A program made the translations under genes and the position numbers. From positions 992,001-1,056,000 of the forward strand of contig OY969110.1 in assembly GCA_963697995.1 (NCBI GenBank): 64,000 nt of DNA, read 5' to 3'. Origin of the DNA: MFD00082-c5 sp963697995 (GTDB lineage: Bacteria; Chlamydiota; Chlamydiia; Chlamydiales; JAJFMB01). Of this stretch, positions 12,401-19,954 are shown in pieces (position 1 is the stretch's first letter; every line of letters starts with the position of its first letter). The notes beneath the pieces were generated by a model. The model did no database searches, was not told where the DNA came from, and worked only from the letters and a program-made list of their open reading frames with translations.

Positions 12401-13718
12401 GCATTAACTTGAAGAAAAGCTCTAAGGCTATTTCTTTATATTTAGGATTCTTATCGAGTTTGAGGTTGATGTTGTGGAAGATGTGGTTGATTTGAGTTAA
12501 GTTAAGATGGTATTGCTTGGAAGAGACATTTAATCTTTTTCCTAAGACGAGATCGAAGAGTTTTTTGTCTCCTAAAAATGAGATAAAGTTGGCAACTGGT
12601 TCCCAAGTTTTATCCTCTAAAAAAAGAGAGGAGAGAAGAGAGACTAGTTTGTCATCCCTGCATCCAGATTTTTGCATATAGACCAAAAATTCTGGGTTTT
12701 TAACGAGAGCTTCAAAAGTCCATACAAGGGAAGAAAAATTTTTGTGATGAAAACCAGAAGTGGCCTTTTTTTCGTAACACTTATTGATTTCCTCTAAGAG
12801 CCCTTTGAAAAAATTGAGTAAAGTCCATGTGCCATTTTTATGATCATACTCTGCCGTTAACTCGACAAGTCTTTTTATGCTGTTTTGTAGATCTGTTCTT
12901 GTTTGCGTCGTATTGGCATCTTTTTTATAAACAAAAGCGTGAAGAGCAAAAACGCGGCAAAACAAATCGATGTTTTCTTCCGTCGTCGTGGGGTTGAAAT
13001 AGATCCTTTCAGTGCCTTGTTTAACAAGTTTCTGAATCCTCTCAGCATACTCTTCTCCTCCAGTGGGAGTTTTTTGTGTTTTGGAGGCGATTTTATAGGT
13101 GATCTCTTCTAGAGGAATAAATTTGTTATGGATGTGTTTTTTTAAATCGCTAACAGAGCGCTGAAAATCGGTTTGATTTTGTTCTAGCCAATGTTTTTCC
13201 TCTATTTTTTTTTTATATTCGGTAAATAGTTTAGTCACTTTATCGATGGAATTTATTTCTTTCTGGTAGGGCCACTCTTTAGCTTGGGCTAAATAGATCA
13301 CTAACTTTTGTAGCTTATGGTGGATCCGCTCTGGTTCGATTAATTGATTTTTGTGATTTTCGATTGAGGCAATAACTGATCTGATGGCAATTAAAAGAGG
13401 TAAAAACTCTTGATGTATCGAATACAAGGCCTCTTCATCGCTTGAACTCTCTGTTCCTTGTAAATTTAATAAATTAAGGATAGTCCACCCTTGAGCTTTT
13501 TTTTGTCGAAAATGGAGTGTTTGTACTCGCACACGCCATTCAAAGTGGTTGTTTGTGTCATTTTTGATATAAAGGCAAAAAGCTTTAGCAGAGACAAACT
13601 GGGTGGAGTTGAGTATATTTGCCCCATTTTTTTGAGAGGCAATAGCTTTGGCATTAGCCCCGTCAGTAGCTTCGATCCACTCTTCTTTTAGGGCATATTT
13701 TATTTCGGAAGTACTCAT
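9459..13718 (-). CDS. SecA-like DEAD motor protein with long N-terminal extension (1419 aa)
   Basis: A superfamily 2 ATPase of SecA type fused to about 890 N-terminal helical residues. Motifs in order: Walker A KMGTGQGKS (about residues 905-913), DEAD-type box LDEYD (about 1026), motif III SGTA (about 1128), motif V GRGADV (about 1289), and motif VI QLIGRTGRMGRKGS (about 1324). The GRG(A/T)D and QxxGRxGRxGxxGS pair is typical of SecA rather than of RNA helicases. The usual SecA C-terminal zinc or lipid tail is not seen. At 1419 aa it is far longer than housekeeping SecA (about 850-1000 aa) and lacks recognisable SecA pre-protein crosslinking sequence, so it is a paralogue, not secA. First gene of an overlapping operon with the two giant genes downstream. 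Likely an ATP-driven protein-remodelling or translocation motor; the substrate is unknown. Start ATG 13718. Confidence 0.8.
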   Translation of the reverse strand: MSTSEIKYALKEEWIEATDGANAKAIASQKNGANILNSTQFVSAKAFCLYIKNDTNNHFEWRVRVQTLHFRQKKAQGWTILNLLNLQGTESSSDEEALYSIHQEFLPLLIAIRSVIASIENHKNQLIEPERIHHKLQKLVIYLAQAKEWPYQKEINSIDKVTKLFTEYKKKIEEKHWLEQNQTDFQRSVSDLKKHIHNKFIPLEEITYKIASKTQKTPTGGEEYAERIQKLVKQGTERIYFNPTTTEENIDLFCRVFALHAFVYKKDANTTQTRTDLQNSIKRLVELTAEYDHKNGTWTLLNFFKGLLEEINKCYEKKATSGFHHKNFSSLVWTFEALVKNPEFLVYMQKSGCRDDKLVSLLSSLFLEDKTWEPVANFISFLGDKKLFDLVLGKRLNVSSKQYHLNLTQINHIFHNINLKLDKNPKYKEIALELFFKLMQLEKLHFLIPYAQEPTHSPLLKTNFKKLDFSFMEGALPVEYFFGNATYTILKDNEYVSETDLKSHIVKLFCRQRENPVGNKVEFDNIFFKLLDDFNSGFEALWKEIIPKIGESAAPSVEKDGTLKPVDKWLLDAICVYQALKTYVLKSLPLNWTEEKLKGKTDPIDRLVWYNDQLYLIKKNNEDTLQLLNLHTNDPVDTMPSEVQATHLISEIKALLEELLTHQENRDAVSRLTENYMSFHNNKNVQGEIDKLIPSIFNKMKEEGASGSFNERLIILANFLLAISPFFKKLEEVVVARFFVKEILKKTAAQDLIKIHSKEATSLNFDTPDSINKDDHIVLELSRLISKICMEQVEMVLSHCTLRQLTSATAQLEYVIFRKVDDLSYPKSEFIQKFCSYPNNKSQVAEGTLERVIGTLSIKDDVINNYGEFLRSKDREVPIYFILPNQALAMQLCLDKEFENKNLLLKMGTGQGKSLVIALAAINEAKKIKGGRVFVFTSYDHLAKRDHALGKKMFEKEGMPSVCISTIKNLEDFTQETKIIYADIENIENIIREVMLELLRGKATQNQKLFLNTIYGNSSEPIRIILDEYDLLLRDLEQKEPFVTKIPNDLLDIPFVRNNSVYYPDLPGFTRNYSPNTTKVTDPSTGKSFSLVQPFQGASGDFSGFNLFVSVMRLRKLIDRAERVIGLSGTALKEEPHNLNNVHFFEIPSSQNPDVFGTKIQEEPGTAMSEGISCVQKKKIPLDRGQPLDALKIKTYCKAIVDEIIEVRKAKQKEDITYQRPIMIFADPDKTYAVHSSNTRVNLWDALKDAILNEHLPLIELKEDVLDADLQQIARSGAITLTTIKYGRGADVRVSFDIDEGLHVIVATSVIHRRLLEQLIGRTGRMGRKGSYSAITIGELEENPGQNGLQDAEFFAAMHEITRMFVKNVTNGVFNQENCKKWIMMLSHSKREKKFIKNHVTQLCGTAFEENGNMNKFYV

Positions 13719-13796
13719 GTTTCACTCTCATTTAAAAATCGATAAGAGAGTATGCCAAAGAAGAAATTTTTTTGGAATAGAATTAATTATTTTAAA

Positions 13797-13835
13797 AGAA
13801 AAAAGCCCCACATCTTTCGATGTGAGGCTTTTTGT
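13797..13835 (-). terminator. Rho-independent terminator between npt1-like gene and SecA-like operon
   Basis: Stem AAAGCC-C-CACATC / GATGTG-A-GGCTTT with a TTTC loop, followed on the minus strand by a U-rich tract (TTTTTTCTTTT). It lies 25 bases past the npt-like stop and upstream of the SecA-like start, so it ends the translocase transcript. Confidence 0.8.
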
Positions 13836-13859
13836 AAGCTGCCGTTTTGCTTTTGAGTA

Positions 13860-15392
13860 TTAAGCAGAAACTGGTGTTTGAGACGCCGCTGGCGCACTCT
13901 TTGGCTCTTTTGTGAGCTCGTTGAATTGAATGCTCAACGCTTTTGCTGCGACAATCCATGCTCCAATGATGAAGAATAGAACGACAGCAATGTATGGTGT
14001 AATCGCCGCTAAGCTTCCAAGCCAAACAAGCAATCCTTGTTGAATCAAAGATCCACCAGACTTACCAAGACGCGCTCCGACAACGTCGATAGCCGCTTTA
14101 CCTTTCACTTTTGACTCTTGGTCAAGAGGAATGTAGGCCATCTCTTTTGTGGGGTCGAACAAGGTGTATTTTGTCGACTTACTCATGATATTTTGGATCA
14201 TACCAATGATCACAGCCAAGAACACAGGTGTTGTGCCAAGTGCTGCGATAGAGGCGCTCATTGAATCTCTAAAAATCACGAAGAAGAAGAAACCAGCTCC
14301 AGTGACGAAGAGAATCACAGGTGTTGCAAGAGCTGCAAAGCCCCAGCCACGTGTTCTCAAAACGTAACCGCCAACAAACACCATGATCGATGTGACAAGA
14401 CCTGTGCATGTTGAGAAAATACCCATGAACGCGCTGTAGTCGTTAGGATTTGGATACTGAATCTTAAGTTGTCCTTTCCAGGTCACTTCGACTAAGTTGA
14501 TCGAAATACCGTAAGCCATGACAAGTGTTGTCAAGCAAAGGAGGTATTTTGAGCTCAAAATGAATTTGAAGCTATCAAGAATAGACAATTTCGGTTTTGA
14601 TTTTTTCTCTTTCTTTTGCTCCTGTGGTACCAAGAAACGCTCGTCTGTCAAGACGTTAACTTGCATCCAACGGTAAGCGGCAACAATAATCACACCTGAG
14701 ACAGCTACAGCTCCCATCATCCAGTTCAATGAAACTTGCCATGGGTCAACCCCTTGTGGTAGGTTTTCACCAACTTTTGAAAAGTAGTAAACAGTTGGGC
14801 CTGAAACCATAAGAGCGATGTTTGCTCCGAGAGCGAAAAGAGGATAAATTCTTTTAGCTTCTGATACAGGAGTGATATCGTTTGCAAATCCCCAGAAGGC
14901 TAAGGAAAGAATCGCACTTCCCCAAAGCTCTGAAAGGATGTAGAACAATGAGAATGTCCAGTCTCTGTAGCAAGAAACAAGTCCACTCATTCCAGCAGGT
15001 AGGAATGCAAGGAGTGCATCAGCTGAAGTTGTTGGGTGGAGAGCTTCTCTGTTTGGGTACAAAAAGAGCGCAAACGCTGCAAAAAACACTAAAAATGGAA
15101 TAACTGTTGTATAAAAAAGTCTTTCTTTACTAACCATGTTGCTCAATTTAGCGTAGCAAAGAGTAAAGATAATCGCTGCTGGAACAACGCCCCAAAATTT
15201 GAGGAATGGAATTGTTTCAGCACCTGAAAAACTAACCACTAATGAGTCTTTTGTATCGCGCAATATTGTATAGTTGAATGAAATACAGAAGAAAATAATA
15301 TACATTGGAAGTATTTTCTTCAATTCGAAAGCGTAAACCGGCCAAAAAAGGGACCGGAGCTTGCCAAATTCTTGTTTCGGCTGTTGTGACAT
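13860..15392 (-). CDS. npt1: Nucleotide (ATP/ADP) translocase, Npt1/TlcA family
   Basis: A plastid/rickettsial/chlamydial-type nucleotide transporter (NTT, AAA transporter family) of 510 aa, the usual length. It has about 11-12 hydrophobic segments, begins with the characteristic FWPVYAFELKKILPMYIIFF region and carries the family's NYTILRDTKDSLVVS segment after the first helix. The C-terminus is a short Ala/Pro-rich hydrophilic tail. It sits in the inner membrane and in family members exchanges host ATP for bacterial ADP; paralogues import other nucleotides or NAD, so the exact substrate is not certain. In C. trachomatis the equivalent (CT065) lies beside CT066 and the ytg operon, as here. 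A hairpin terminator follows. The gene supports an obligate intracellular energy-parasitic lifestyle. Confidence 0.92.
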   Translation of the reverse strand: MSQQPKQEFGKLRSLFWPVYAFELKKILPMYIIFFCISFNYTILRDTKDSLVVSFSGAETIPFLKFWGVVPAAIIFTLCYAKLSNMVSKERLFYTTVIPFLVFFAAFALFLYPNREALHPTTSADALLAFLPAGMSGLVSCYRDWTFSLFYILSELWGSAILSLAFWGFANDITPVSEAKRIYPLFALGANIALMVSGPTVYYFSKVGENLPQGVDPWQVSLNWMMGAVAVSGVIIVAAYRWMQVNVLTDERFLVPQEQKKEKKSKPKLSILDSFKFILSSKYLLCLTTLVMAYGISINLVEVTWKGQLKIQYPNPNDYSAFMGIFSTCTGLVTSIMVFVGGYVLRTRGWGFAALATPVILFVTGAGFFFFVIFRDSMSASIAALGTTPVFLAVIIGMIQNIMSKSTKYTLFDPTKEMAYIPLDQESKVKGKAAIDVVGARLGKSGGSLIQQGLLVWLGSLAAITPYIAVVLFFIIGAWIVAAKALSIQFNELTKEPKSAPAASQTPVSA

Positions 15393-15463
15393 ATAAGGAT
15401 AACCTCTAGTTAATTTTTAAATGGATCGATCACAATAATCAATCCATTTTTACTGTTGTTTAA

Positions 15464-15985
15464 TTAGTTTTGTGATGTAGATGCTAAAAAATCTACGCCC
15501 TCTTTGTGGGCTTTGACAGCATCTGCGTAGAGTTCCCAAAGATCTTGATCTACTTCACTACGACGGATAGAAGCAGTTAATTCTCTCTTTAGAGTTTTCA
15601 AATCTTTTTTAGGAGTTAATTTGCGAATCATTTCTTTATCGTTTGCAGTTCTTGCCATTTGCAACATTCTGTCGATGTCTTGTTTTGTAAATAAAGGTTG
15701 GTCTCTTTTCTTGCGAGATCCTCTAGCGGCTCTTTGTTTTGGTGGCACGCCTTGTGGCATTCCTTGTACATTGACGATACTTTTTTTAATCATTTCGATT
15801 AGAGCAACAGGATTTTCGTGTTTCATTTTTCTCATCGTAAAATGGTGAATGTAACCACCCGTTGCGCTTGGTATAAAACGGCAGATGTCGTTTTCTTTAG
15901 GGACGCCCAATTTTTGAATGGCTTTTTTGATAAGAGATTCTAATTCTTCTTGTATCTTGTCTTGTACTAATACCATGTTTTTCAC
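15464..15985 (-). CDS. Conserved chlamydial hypothetical protein (CT066-like by position)
   Basis: A 173-aa basic protein with no signal peptide or membrane segment. The N-terminal half (to about residue 75) is compact, and a Lys/Arg-rich linker (PPKQRAARGSRKKRDQP) separates it from a helical C-terminal half. It lies between the nucleotide translocase and ytgA, the place of CT066 in C. trachomatis. The homology call rests mainly on position and size because I cannot align here. The basic linker would suit nucleic-acid binding, but that is a guess. Start ATG 15985; the next gene on the other strand starts 193 bases away, so the promoters are divergent. Confidence 0.7.
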   Translation of the reverse strand: MKNMVLVQDKIQEELESLIKKAIQKLGVPKENDICRFIPSATGGYIHHFTMRKMKHENPVALIEMIKKSIVNVQGMPQGVPPKQRAARGSRKKRDQPLFTKQDIDRMLQMARTANDKEMIRKLTPKKDLKTLKRELTASIRRSEVDQDLWELYADAVKAHKEGVDFLASTSQN

Positions 15986-16178
15986 CTATGTTGTTTTTCT
16001 TGATGTTCTTCGAATAATTCTCGAATTTAGCCTTTAGGAAAGATACTAAAAAACTTCATGATTTATTGTCCATCATTTTATCTATTTTTTTTTCAATCGG
16101 TTCGTAAAATGGATATCTCTTAGGTTGTAGATAATCGTGTTGATTGTTAGAATAGCTTTTTTAACAAATTTTAAATGA

Positions 16179-16925
16179 GTGCGATTCTTGTCCTTGCTTA
16201 ATATTCAAATTGCAGTGGCTTCTGGAAAAGGGGGCGTTGGTAAATCAACTGTCGCGGCTTACCTTGCAAGAAGTTTAACAAAAAGAGGTAAAAAAGTTGG
16301 GGTTTTAGATGCAGATATTTATGGTCCTTCAATTAGGCATATGCTTCCAGAAGATGTCATGCCTATAATGGAAGAGAACCGTTTAGTTCCAGCTAAAAGT
16401 CAAGAAATATCTTTGATGAGCCCCTCCTTTTTCCAGGGAGCAGAACAAGGATTTTTTGTAAGAGCTCCAGTTATTCACAAATGGATTCAGTATTTTTGTA
16501 AAGAAACTGATTTTTCAGATCGAGACTTAGTTTTATACGATTTACCACCGGGAACTGGCGACATTCAAATGACTCTTTGTCAAATGGTACCTCTCTCGGG
16601 AGTGATTCTTGTGACGACGCCCCAAGAGCTTGTCCAATTGGATGTGAGAAAGGCGTATCATCTTTTTCTTGAAATGAAAGTTCCTATTTTTGGCATTGTT
16701 GAGAATATGAGTTATTTATCAGAAGCTGGTCAGAAAATATTTCCCTTTGGTGAAGGAGGAGGGCGAAAGCTTTCAGATCAATTAGGAATTCCGTTTCTTG
16801 GGCAGATTCCTTTAGAAAGGGAGGTCTCTCTTGCATCAGACGAGGGGCGCTCTTTAACAGGGGGAGAGGCCTCTTTAGCATTCGATCTTTTGGCAGAAAC
16901 TATTTTAAATAGGGTGGAGATTTAA
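16179..16925 (+). CDS. Mrp/NBP35-family P-loop ATPase (short form lacking CxxC)
   Basis: A 248-aa MinD/Mrp-type ATPase: deviant Walker A SGKGGVGKSTVAAYLA (about residues 15-30), switch DADIYGPSIRHML, Walker B-like LYDLPPGTGD, and the Mrp signature IVENMSY. Mrp/NBP35 proteins carry or insert iron-sulfur clusters. The family's CPxC motif, which normally follows ENMSY and binds the bridging cluster, is missing here: the sequence goes from ENMSYLSEAGQK straight to IFPFGEGGG. The N-terminal DUF59/MIP18 domain of long Mrp proteins is also absent. The start is uncertain: GTG 16179 gives the frame used here, while ATG 16175 is out of frame and stops after 8 codons. Only 2 bases separate it from ytgA, so it is probably co-transcribed with the metal-uptake genes. 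Confidence 0.85.
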   Translation: MRFLSLLNIQIAVASGKGGVGKSTVAAYLARSLTKRGKKVGVLDADIYGPSIRHMLPEDVMPIMEENRLVPAKSQEISLMSPSFFQGAEQGFFVRAPVIHKWIQYFCKETDFSDRDLVLYDLPPGTGDIQMTLCQMVPLSGVILVTTPQELVQLDVRKAYHLFLEMKVPIFGIVENMSYLSEAGQKIFPFGEGGGRKLSDQLGIPFLGQIPLEREVSLASDEGRSLTGGEASLAFDLLAETILNRVEI

Positions 16926-16927
16926 CC

Positions 16928-17908
16928 TTGAAATATCTTTTCTTAGCATTGTTTTTTATTGTCGGTTGTCAATTAAATGATGGGCACGTTCAGGCTGTTA
17001 AGGCTTTTGCAAAGCCGAATGGTAAACTTAAAATTCTTTGTACAACGGCCATGATTGAAGACATTGTCAAAGAGATTGGAGGGGATTCAGTTGATACGAT
17101 AACTCTTATTCAAGGAGATATCGATCCCCACTCTTATCAGCTTGTCAAAGGGGATGGGGAGATGTTTCAAATCGCAGATCTCGTCTTTTTTAATGGTTTG
17201 GGTTTGGAGCATGGGCCAAGTTGGAATATTTATTTGAATCAGCAAAAATCGGTCAGTCTTGGGGAAAAAATAGAATTAGATTATCCAGAAAAAATTTTAG
17301 TCGATGATTCAGGTCAAAGAGATCCCCATTTTTGGATGGATATTTCACTCTTTATGAAGTGTGTTCCTTATATAGAGCAAGCTATCCTTTCAAAAAGGGC
17401 AGATCTTGAGGGAGAAGTTAAAGAGCGCTCAAAGGCTCTGTTAAAAAAAATGGAAGAGACGCATCTCGCTCTTCAAAAAAAAATGCACACTTTACCTGAA
17501 GATAAAAGATTTCTTGTCACAAGTCACGATGCGTTCAACTATTTTACAAGAGCGTATATGGCAGAGAAAGATGAGATCGAATCGGGTAGTTGGCACAAAA
17601 GATTTGCAGCGCCTGAGGGGCTTTCTCCAAACAGCCATTTAAGTGGGACAGATATTAAGGAAATTATTGAGCATTTAAAAAAATATAATATTTCTACTCT
17701 TTTTACAGAATCGAACGTGAGCCCGGATTCTATTAAAAAAATTGTTTCCTCAGGAAATGAAATGGGACTTCACATTAATATTGCAGATACCCCTCTTTAC
17801 GGCGATGCTATGGGTCCCAAAGGGTCATCTGGGGATACTTATCTTAAAATGATTCATCACAACGTTGACACCATTGTTAAAACTTTAGGGGATAAAAGTG
17901 GAGAGTGA
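16928..17908 (+). CDS. ytgA: YtgA-like metal-binding lipoprotein of an ABC transporter
   Basis: Periplasmic solute-binding protein of the TroA/ZnuA (cluster A-I) family, 326 aa from a TTG start. A signal peptide with lipobox-like FIVGC at residues 10-14 predicts a lipoprotein. Putative metal ligands in family positions are His in DIDPHSYQL, His in DPHFWMDIS, His in TSHDAFNYF and Asp in LYGDAMG. In Chlamydia YtgA captures iron (and/or manganese) for YtgBCD. First of four overlapping genes: its end overlaps ytgB by 11 bases. No iron-box operator could be picked out by eye upstream; Mrp precedes it by 2 bases. Confidence 0.92.
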   Translation: MKYLFLALFFIVGCQLNDGHVQAVKAFAKPNGKLKILCTTAMIEDIVKEIGGDSVDTITLIQGDIDPHSYQLVKGDGEMFQIADLVFFNGLGLEHGPSWNIYLNQQKSVSLGEKIELDYPEKILVDDSGQRDPHFWMDISLFMKCVPYIEQAILSKRADLEGEVKERSKALLKKMEETHLALQKKMHTLPEDKRFLVTSHDAFNYFTRAYMAEKDEIESGSWHKRFAAPEGLSPNSHLSGTDIKEIIEHLKKYNISTLFTESNVSPDSIKKIVSSGNEMGLHINIADTPLYGDAMGPKGSSGDTYLKMIHHNVDTIVKTLGDKSGE

Positions 17909-18671
17909 CACGGCATTAACTGTTCATCAGCTTTCTGTGAACTATGAGAAGAAGGCGGCACTTTGGGATATTAGTTTAAAGGTGCCGAAGGGGAAGCTTG
18001 TTGCTATCATTGGCCCAAACGGGGCTGGTAAAAGCACGTTTATTAAAGCCATCTTGCAACTTGTCCCATCGATCTCAGGATCGGTGAGTTTGTTTGGGTG
18101 CCCCTTAAATCAAATCAGAAAAGAGGTCGCTTATGTGCCGCAAAGGGAGAGCGTCGACTGGGATTTTCCTATCACCGTGAAAGAACTTGTCTTAATGGGG
18201 CGGTTTCAAGAGATTGGTTTGTTTAGAAGACCAAAGGCTGCAGATTATGAGGCAGTTGAGAGGATTCTTGAAGTGATGAAGTTAACCGATTTGAAAGATA
18301 GGCAAATAAGGGAGCTCTCTGGGGGGCAACAACAGAGGGCATTTTTGGCAAGAGCCCTTATTCAAGAGGCTGAGATCTATTTTTTAGATGAGCCTTTTAC
18401 GGGAGTGGATGCTAAAACGGAGGCTGATTTGTTGACTCTTTTTAAAGAGTTAAGAAATATGGGCAAAACTTTATTTGTCGTGCATCACGATTTAGGTGCT
18501 ATAAAAAATACATTTGATTGGGTCATTTTGTTAAATTTGCGCTTAATCGCTTCCGGACCAACAGAATTAACATTTACAGAAAAATTCTTAGAGGAAGCCT
18601 ACGGGGCTCCTTCTGATATTTTTGGTGAAGCGTTAAAATTGGCAAGAATAAAAGCAGGGGGGCTCTCTTGA
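17898..18671 (+). CDS. ytgB: YtgB-like ATPase of metal ABC transporter
   Basis: 257-aa ABC ATPase. Walker A GPNGAGKST (about residues 38-46), Q-loop in VAYVPQRESVDW, signature LSGGQQQR, Walker B IYFLDEPFTGVD and the switch His in VVHHDLG are all intact. The sequence is closest to the manganese/zinc/iron (TroB/MntB) subgroup. Start GTG 17898 lies inside the end of ytgA; the stop overlaps the TTG start of ytgC by four bases, so the four subunits are translationally coupled. It energises import through the YtgC/YtgD membrane pair. Confidence 0.95.
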   Translation: MESDTALTVHQLSVNYEKKAALWDISLKVPKGKLVAIIGPNGAGKSTFIKAILQLVPSISGSVSLFGCPLNQIRKEVAYVPQRESVDWDFPITVKELVLMGRFQEIGLFRRPKAADYEAVERILEVMKLTDLKDRQIRELSGGQQQRAFLARALIQEAEIYFLDEPFTGVDAKTEADLLTLFKELRNMGKTLFVVHHDLGAIKNTFDWVILLNLRLIASGPTELTFTEKFLEEAYGAPSDIFGEALKLARIKAGGLS

Positions 18672-19954
18672 TTTTGGATCCTGTTTTTAGGGCACCTCTT
18701 TTGGGAACGATGTTGATGAGTTTAGGGGTCTCCTTAATCGGTGTTTTTGTTTTTTTAAGAAAAAGCTCTCTTTTGGGGGAAGCCCTTTCCCACGCAGCTT
18801 ACCCTGGAATTATGTTGGGAGCGCTTTTTTTTGCAGCCTTCTCATTTCCTACCGAATCTTTTCCTCTGTTTGTCTTAGCTGGTGCTTTTTGTACAGCCCT
18901 TTTGGGAGGGTATCTCCTTTCTGTTTTGCGCTCCTTAAACATTCCGCAAGACGCCTCCCTTTGTTTTGTTTTATCGAGTTTTTTTGGGGTAGGTGTGCTT
19001 TTAGCATCCTTTCTTCAATTTGTGAAAACAACCCTTTACCAGCAAAGTCTTTTGTATCTTTTTGGGCAGGCTGCGACGATGACCGATGTACATATCGTTC
19101 TTTTTGCTTTATTAAGTTTAATGATTGTTTTGGTAGTGTGCCTTTTTTACAAAGAGTGGAAGCTTTTTTTGTTTGATCCTTCCTATGCAAAGACATTAGG
19201 GGTGCCGGTTTCTTTTTTAGAGGGGCTTTTTTTTCTCGTGCTCGTTTTAAGTCTTATTGTAGGGATCCGTTCAGTTGGGGTCGTATTGATTTCTGCCATG
19301 CTTTTTTGTCCAGCAGCTGCCGCAAGGCAGTGGACAAACCATTTTTCTTCCCTATTACTTCTCTCCAGTTTTTTTGGTGTTTTGAGTGGTTTTTTGGGCA
19401 ACGTTATATCGATATATTTTGGCAATCACCCTCCTTTGCCTTTAGGGCCGATGATTGTGATCATTGCAGCTTCAATTTGTTTGTTTTCCCTCTTTTTTTC
19501 CCCTAAAAAAGGGGTTGTTTTTAGGTATTTGCGCGTTTTAAACTTTCGTAAAAAAAGAGTTTTAGAAAATCTTTTAAAAACGTTGTGGAAACATTTTTAC
19601 CGAACCGAAGCGACTTTGGACCAGATTGTACGGTTTGAAAAGCTTCCTAAAGTGTTTCAATGGTTTTTACTTCATCAGTTAATTCGTCTAGGATTTGTCA
19701 GGAAAAATGGGAAGTATTATCAATTGACTAAAGATGGGGAGAAGAGGGCTGCCCATATTGTGAGGCTACACAGACTTTGGGAGCTTTACCTTGTGACAAA
19801 TATGGGGCTTGGCGAGGAGGTTGTTCACAGCAGTGCCGAGGAGATGGAGCATATTTTGACACCAGAAATTGAACTTAAATTAACAAAAGAGTTAAACAAT
19901 CCCAAATTAGATCCTCATAACAGTCCTATTCCACCTTCAGGGGGTCTTTTGTGA
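18668..19954 (+). CDS. ytgC: YtgC permease fused to DtxR-like repressor domain (YtgCR)
   Basis: 428 aa. Residues about 1-280 are an ABC-3 family permease with about 8-9 hydrophobic helices. Residues about 290-420 are a soluble DtxR/IdeR-like region: a winged-helix (VFQWFLLHQLIRLGFV followed by a KYYQLTKDGEKRA wing) and a metal-sensing/dimerisation stretch with HIVRLHRLWELYL and the EEMEHILTPEIE segment typical of DtxR domain 2. In C. trachomatis the homologous tail is cleaved off as the iron-dependent repressor YtgR, which represses ytg and other genes. The same arrangement here implies the regulatory trick predates the split of the chlamydial families. TTG start at 18668; the GTGA overlap at 19951 couples it to ytgD. 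Confidence 0.92.
   Translation: MILDPVFRAPLLGTMLMSLGVSLIGVFVFLRKSSLLGEALSHAAYPGIMLGALFFAAFSFPTESFPLFVLAGAFCTALLGGYLLSVLRSLNIPQDASLCFVLSSFFGVGVLLASFLQFVKTTLYQQSLLYLFGQAATMTDVHIVLFALLSLMIVLVVCLFYKEWKLFLFDPSYAKTLGVPVSFLEGLFFLVLVLSLIVGIRSVGVVLISAMLFCPAAAARQWTNHFSSLLLLSSFFGVLSGFLGNVISIYFGNHPPLPLGPMIVIIAASICLFSLFFSPKKGVVFRYLRVLNFRKKRVLENLLKTLWKHFYRTEATLDQIVRFEKLPKVFQWFLLHQLIRLGFVRKNGKYYQLTKDGEKRAAHIVRLHRLWELYLVTNMGLGEEVVHSSAEEMEHILTPEIELKLTKELNNPKLDPHNSPIPPSGGLL

Noticed and set aside
9459..13718. Possibility that the SecA-like gene is the housekeeping secA
   Set aside because: It has a large unrelated N-terminal part, altered motifs (DEYD, IGRTGRMGRKGS) and no pre-protein domain that I can recognise, so it is a paralogue.
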